Source: Propionibacteriaceae bacterium
Lineage (GTDB): Bacteria; Actinomycetota; Actinomycetes; Propionibacteriales; Propionibacteriaceae
DNA: 13,024 nt
Reading direction: 5' to 3'
Assembly (NCBI GenBank): GCA_031262845.1
Contig: JAISGZ010000107.1
Coordinates: 1 to 13,024 of the forward strand
Shown here: one piece after another, positions 12,318 to 13,024 of the stretch
Layout of the letters: the number at the start of each line of letters is the position of its first letter
How positions within the stretch are numbered: the first letter of the stretch is position 1
Position numbers and translations under genes: made by a program
Notes under the pieces: model-generated
Told to the model about the DNA's origin: nothing
Seen by the model: only the letters and a program-made list of their open reading frames with translations
Databases searched by the model: none

Positions 12318-12980
12318 ATGATCCGAGTCCTTGTGGTCGATGACCACCCGGTCGTTCGCCAGGGTCTGATCGGTGTCATCGAATCCGAAGCCGACCTGAC
12401 GGTCGTGGGACAGGCGGCCGATGGCCTGACGGCCGTGACCGCGGCCGCTGAACTAGCTCCCGACGTGGTCTTGATGGATCTCAAACTGCCTGGTCTGGAC
12501 GGGGTCGAAGCCACCAAACAGATTGTGACCGCGGCCAACCGGGCCGGCCGCCCCACCCAAATCTTGATTGTCACGGTGTTCGAGTCCGATGACAATATCC
12601 TCGACGCCATCAGCGCCGGGGCCCAGGGATACGTCCTGAAAGCCGCCCCAACCCACGACATCATCGGCGCTATTCGTGATGTGGCTAGCGGACATACTGT
12701 CCTGGCGCCGTCCTTGGCGGCGTCCCTGGCCCGCCGGAGCGCCGACCGGATCAGTCAGCCCAAACTCAGCGACCGGGAAAGTGAAATTCTGCCGTTGATC
12801 GCCGAGGGGCTATCGAACAGCCAGATCGCGCGCCGTTTGATGATCGGTGAATCGACGGTCAAAACCCACATCAAAAGCTTGTTCGCCAAACTTGAGGTAT
12901 CCGATCGGACTCACGCCGTGACCCGGGCCATCAGCCTCGGTTTGTTGGTCTGGCCGCCGCGCTCCGACCAACTGTCGTGA
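12318..12980 (+). CDS. LuxR/NarL-family response regulator
   Basis: A 220-residue regulator. Receiver domain (about 1-120) with acidic pair Asp8/Asp9, phosphoacceptor Asp54 in VVLMDLKLPGLDG, Thr86 and Lys108 (YVLKAA); C-terminal LuxR-type HTH (about 149-206: LSDRESEILPLIAEGLSNSQIARRLMIGESTVKTHIKSLFAKLEV). All phosphorylation residues are present. The ATG at 12318 is chosen over an in-frame GTG at 12279 because AGAGAGGGG lies 6 nt before it and the receiver starts directly with IRVLVVDDHP. Pairs with the upstream NarL/DesK-type kinase by position and family. Targets unknown; the dyads upstream are candidate sites. Stop TGA at 12978-12980, 27 nt before adapter sequence begins. Confidence 0.95.
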   Translation: MIRVLVVDDHPVVRQGLIGVIESEADLTVVGQAADGLTAVTAAAELAPDVVLMDLKLPGLDGVEATKQIVTAANRAGRPTQILIVTVFESDDNILDAISAGAQGYVLKAAPTHDIIGAIRDVASGHTVLAPSLAASLARRSADRISQPKLSDRESEILPLIAEGLSNSQIARRLMIGESTVKTHIKSLFAKLEVSDRTHAVTRAISLGLLVWPPRSDQLS

Positions 12981-13007
12981 CCGGCCGCGTCGTCAATCGC
13001 GTATTCG

Positions 13008-13024
13008 AGATCGGAAGAGCGTCG
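13008..13024 (+). other. Illumina adapter sequence at the contig end
   Basis: AGATCGGAAGAGCGTCG is identical to the first 17 bases of the TruSeq read-through adapter (the one that continues GTGTAGGG). It is a sequencing artefact, not genomic DNA, and shows that a short-read contig ends here. Confidence 0.93.

Noticed and set aside
1..13024. CRISPR arrays, tRNA genes, rRNA genes, transposase or integrase genes
   Set aside because: Both strands were read for spaced repeats, cloverleaf-like segments and transposase motifs; none was found.

Overview
The window reads as one contig end from a GC-rich (roughly 60 % by eye) actinobacterium. Evidence: an MprA/MprB-like two-component pair, a cysteine-free bS18, the actinobacterial rpsF-ssb-rpsR-rplI gene order, secreted protein families typical of actinomycetes, and several genes that look leaderless. 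The genus cannot be fixed; Propionibacteriales or Micrococcales relatives are plausible. The last 17 bases match the start of an Illumina adapter, so the right edge is a library artefact and not genome.

Layout. (1) 1-2170, + strand: 5'-truncated mprA-like response regulator and mprB-like histidine kinase. (2) 2171-2543: intergenic, with one copy of a 61-nt palindromic element and an inverted pair of perfect DnaA boxes. (3) 2544-2810, - strand: HipB-like XRE regulator without a HipA partner, with dyad operators over a leaderless-type promoter. (4) 3393-4966, + strand: two translationally spaced exported proteins, one of them a lipoprotein-like protein whose lipobox Cys is Asp. (5) 4997-5811, - strand: TacA/TacT-type (DUF1778 + GNAT) toxin-antitoxin pair with a clear promoter. 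(6) 5949-6009: second copy of the 61-nt element. (7) 6022-7449, - strand: zinc-ribbon threonine-synthase-like PLP enzyme with a hydrophilic insertion. (8) 7558-8129, + strand: HicA/HicB-type pair. (9) 8251-10270, - strand: rpsF, ssb, rpsR, rplI ribosomal/replication operon; rpsF carries an in-frame TAG and its reading frame continues into the normal S6 end plus a Ser-Asp-Arg repeat tail. (10) 10271-10666: hairpin-rich intergenic region. (11) 10667-12980, + strand: NarL/DesK-type histidine kinase and LuxR-family response regulator separated by about 300 bp of dyad-rich DNA.

How it fits together. Two complete signalling systems and a core ribosomal operon flank an accessory stretch (about 2.2-8.1 kb) holding three toxin-antitoxin-like loci, an exported protein pair and two copies of a palindromic element. 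The strongest unexplained signals are the in-frame amber codon in rpsF, the 61-nt element pair whose stem is kept by compensatory base changes, and the DnaA-box cluster next to one copy.
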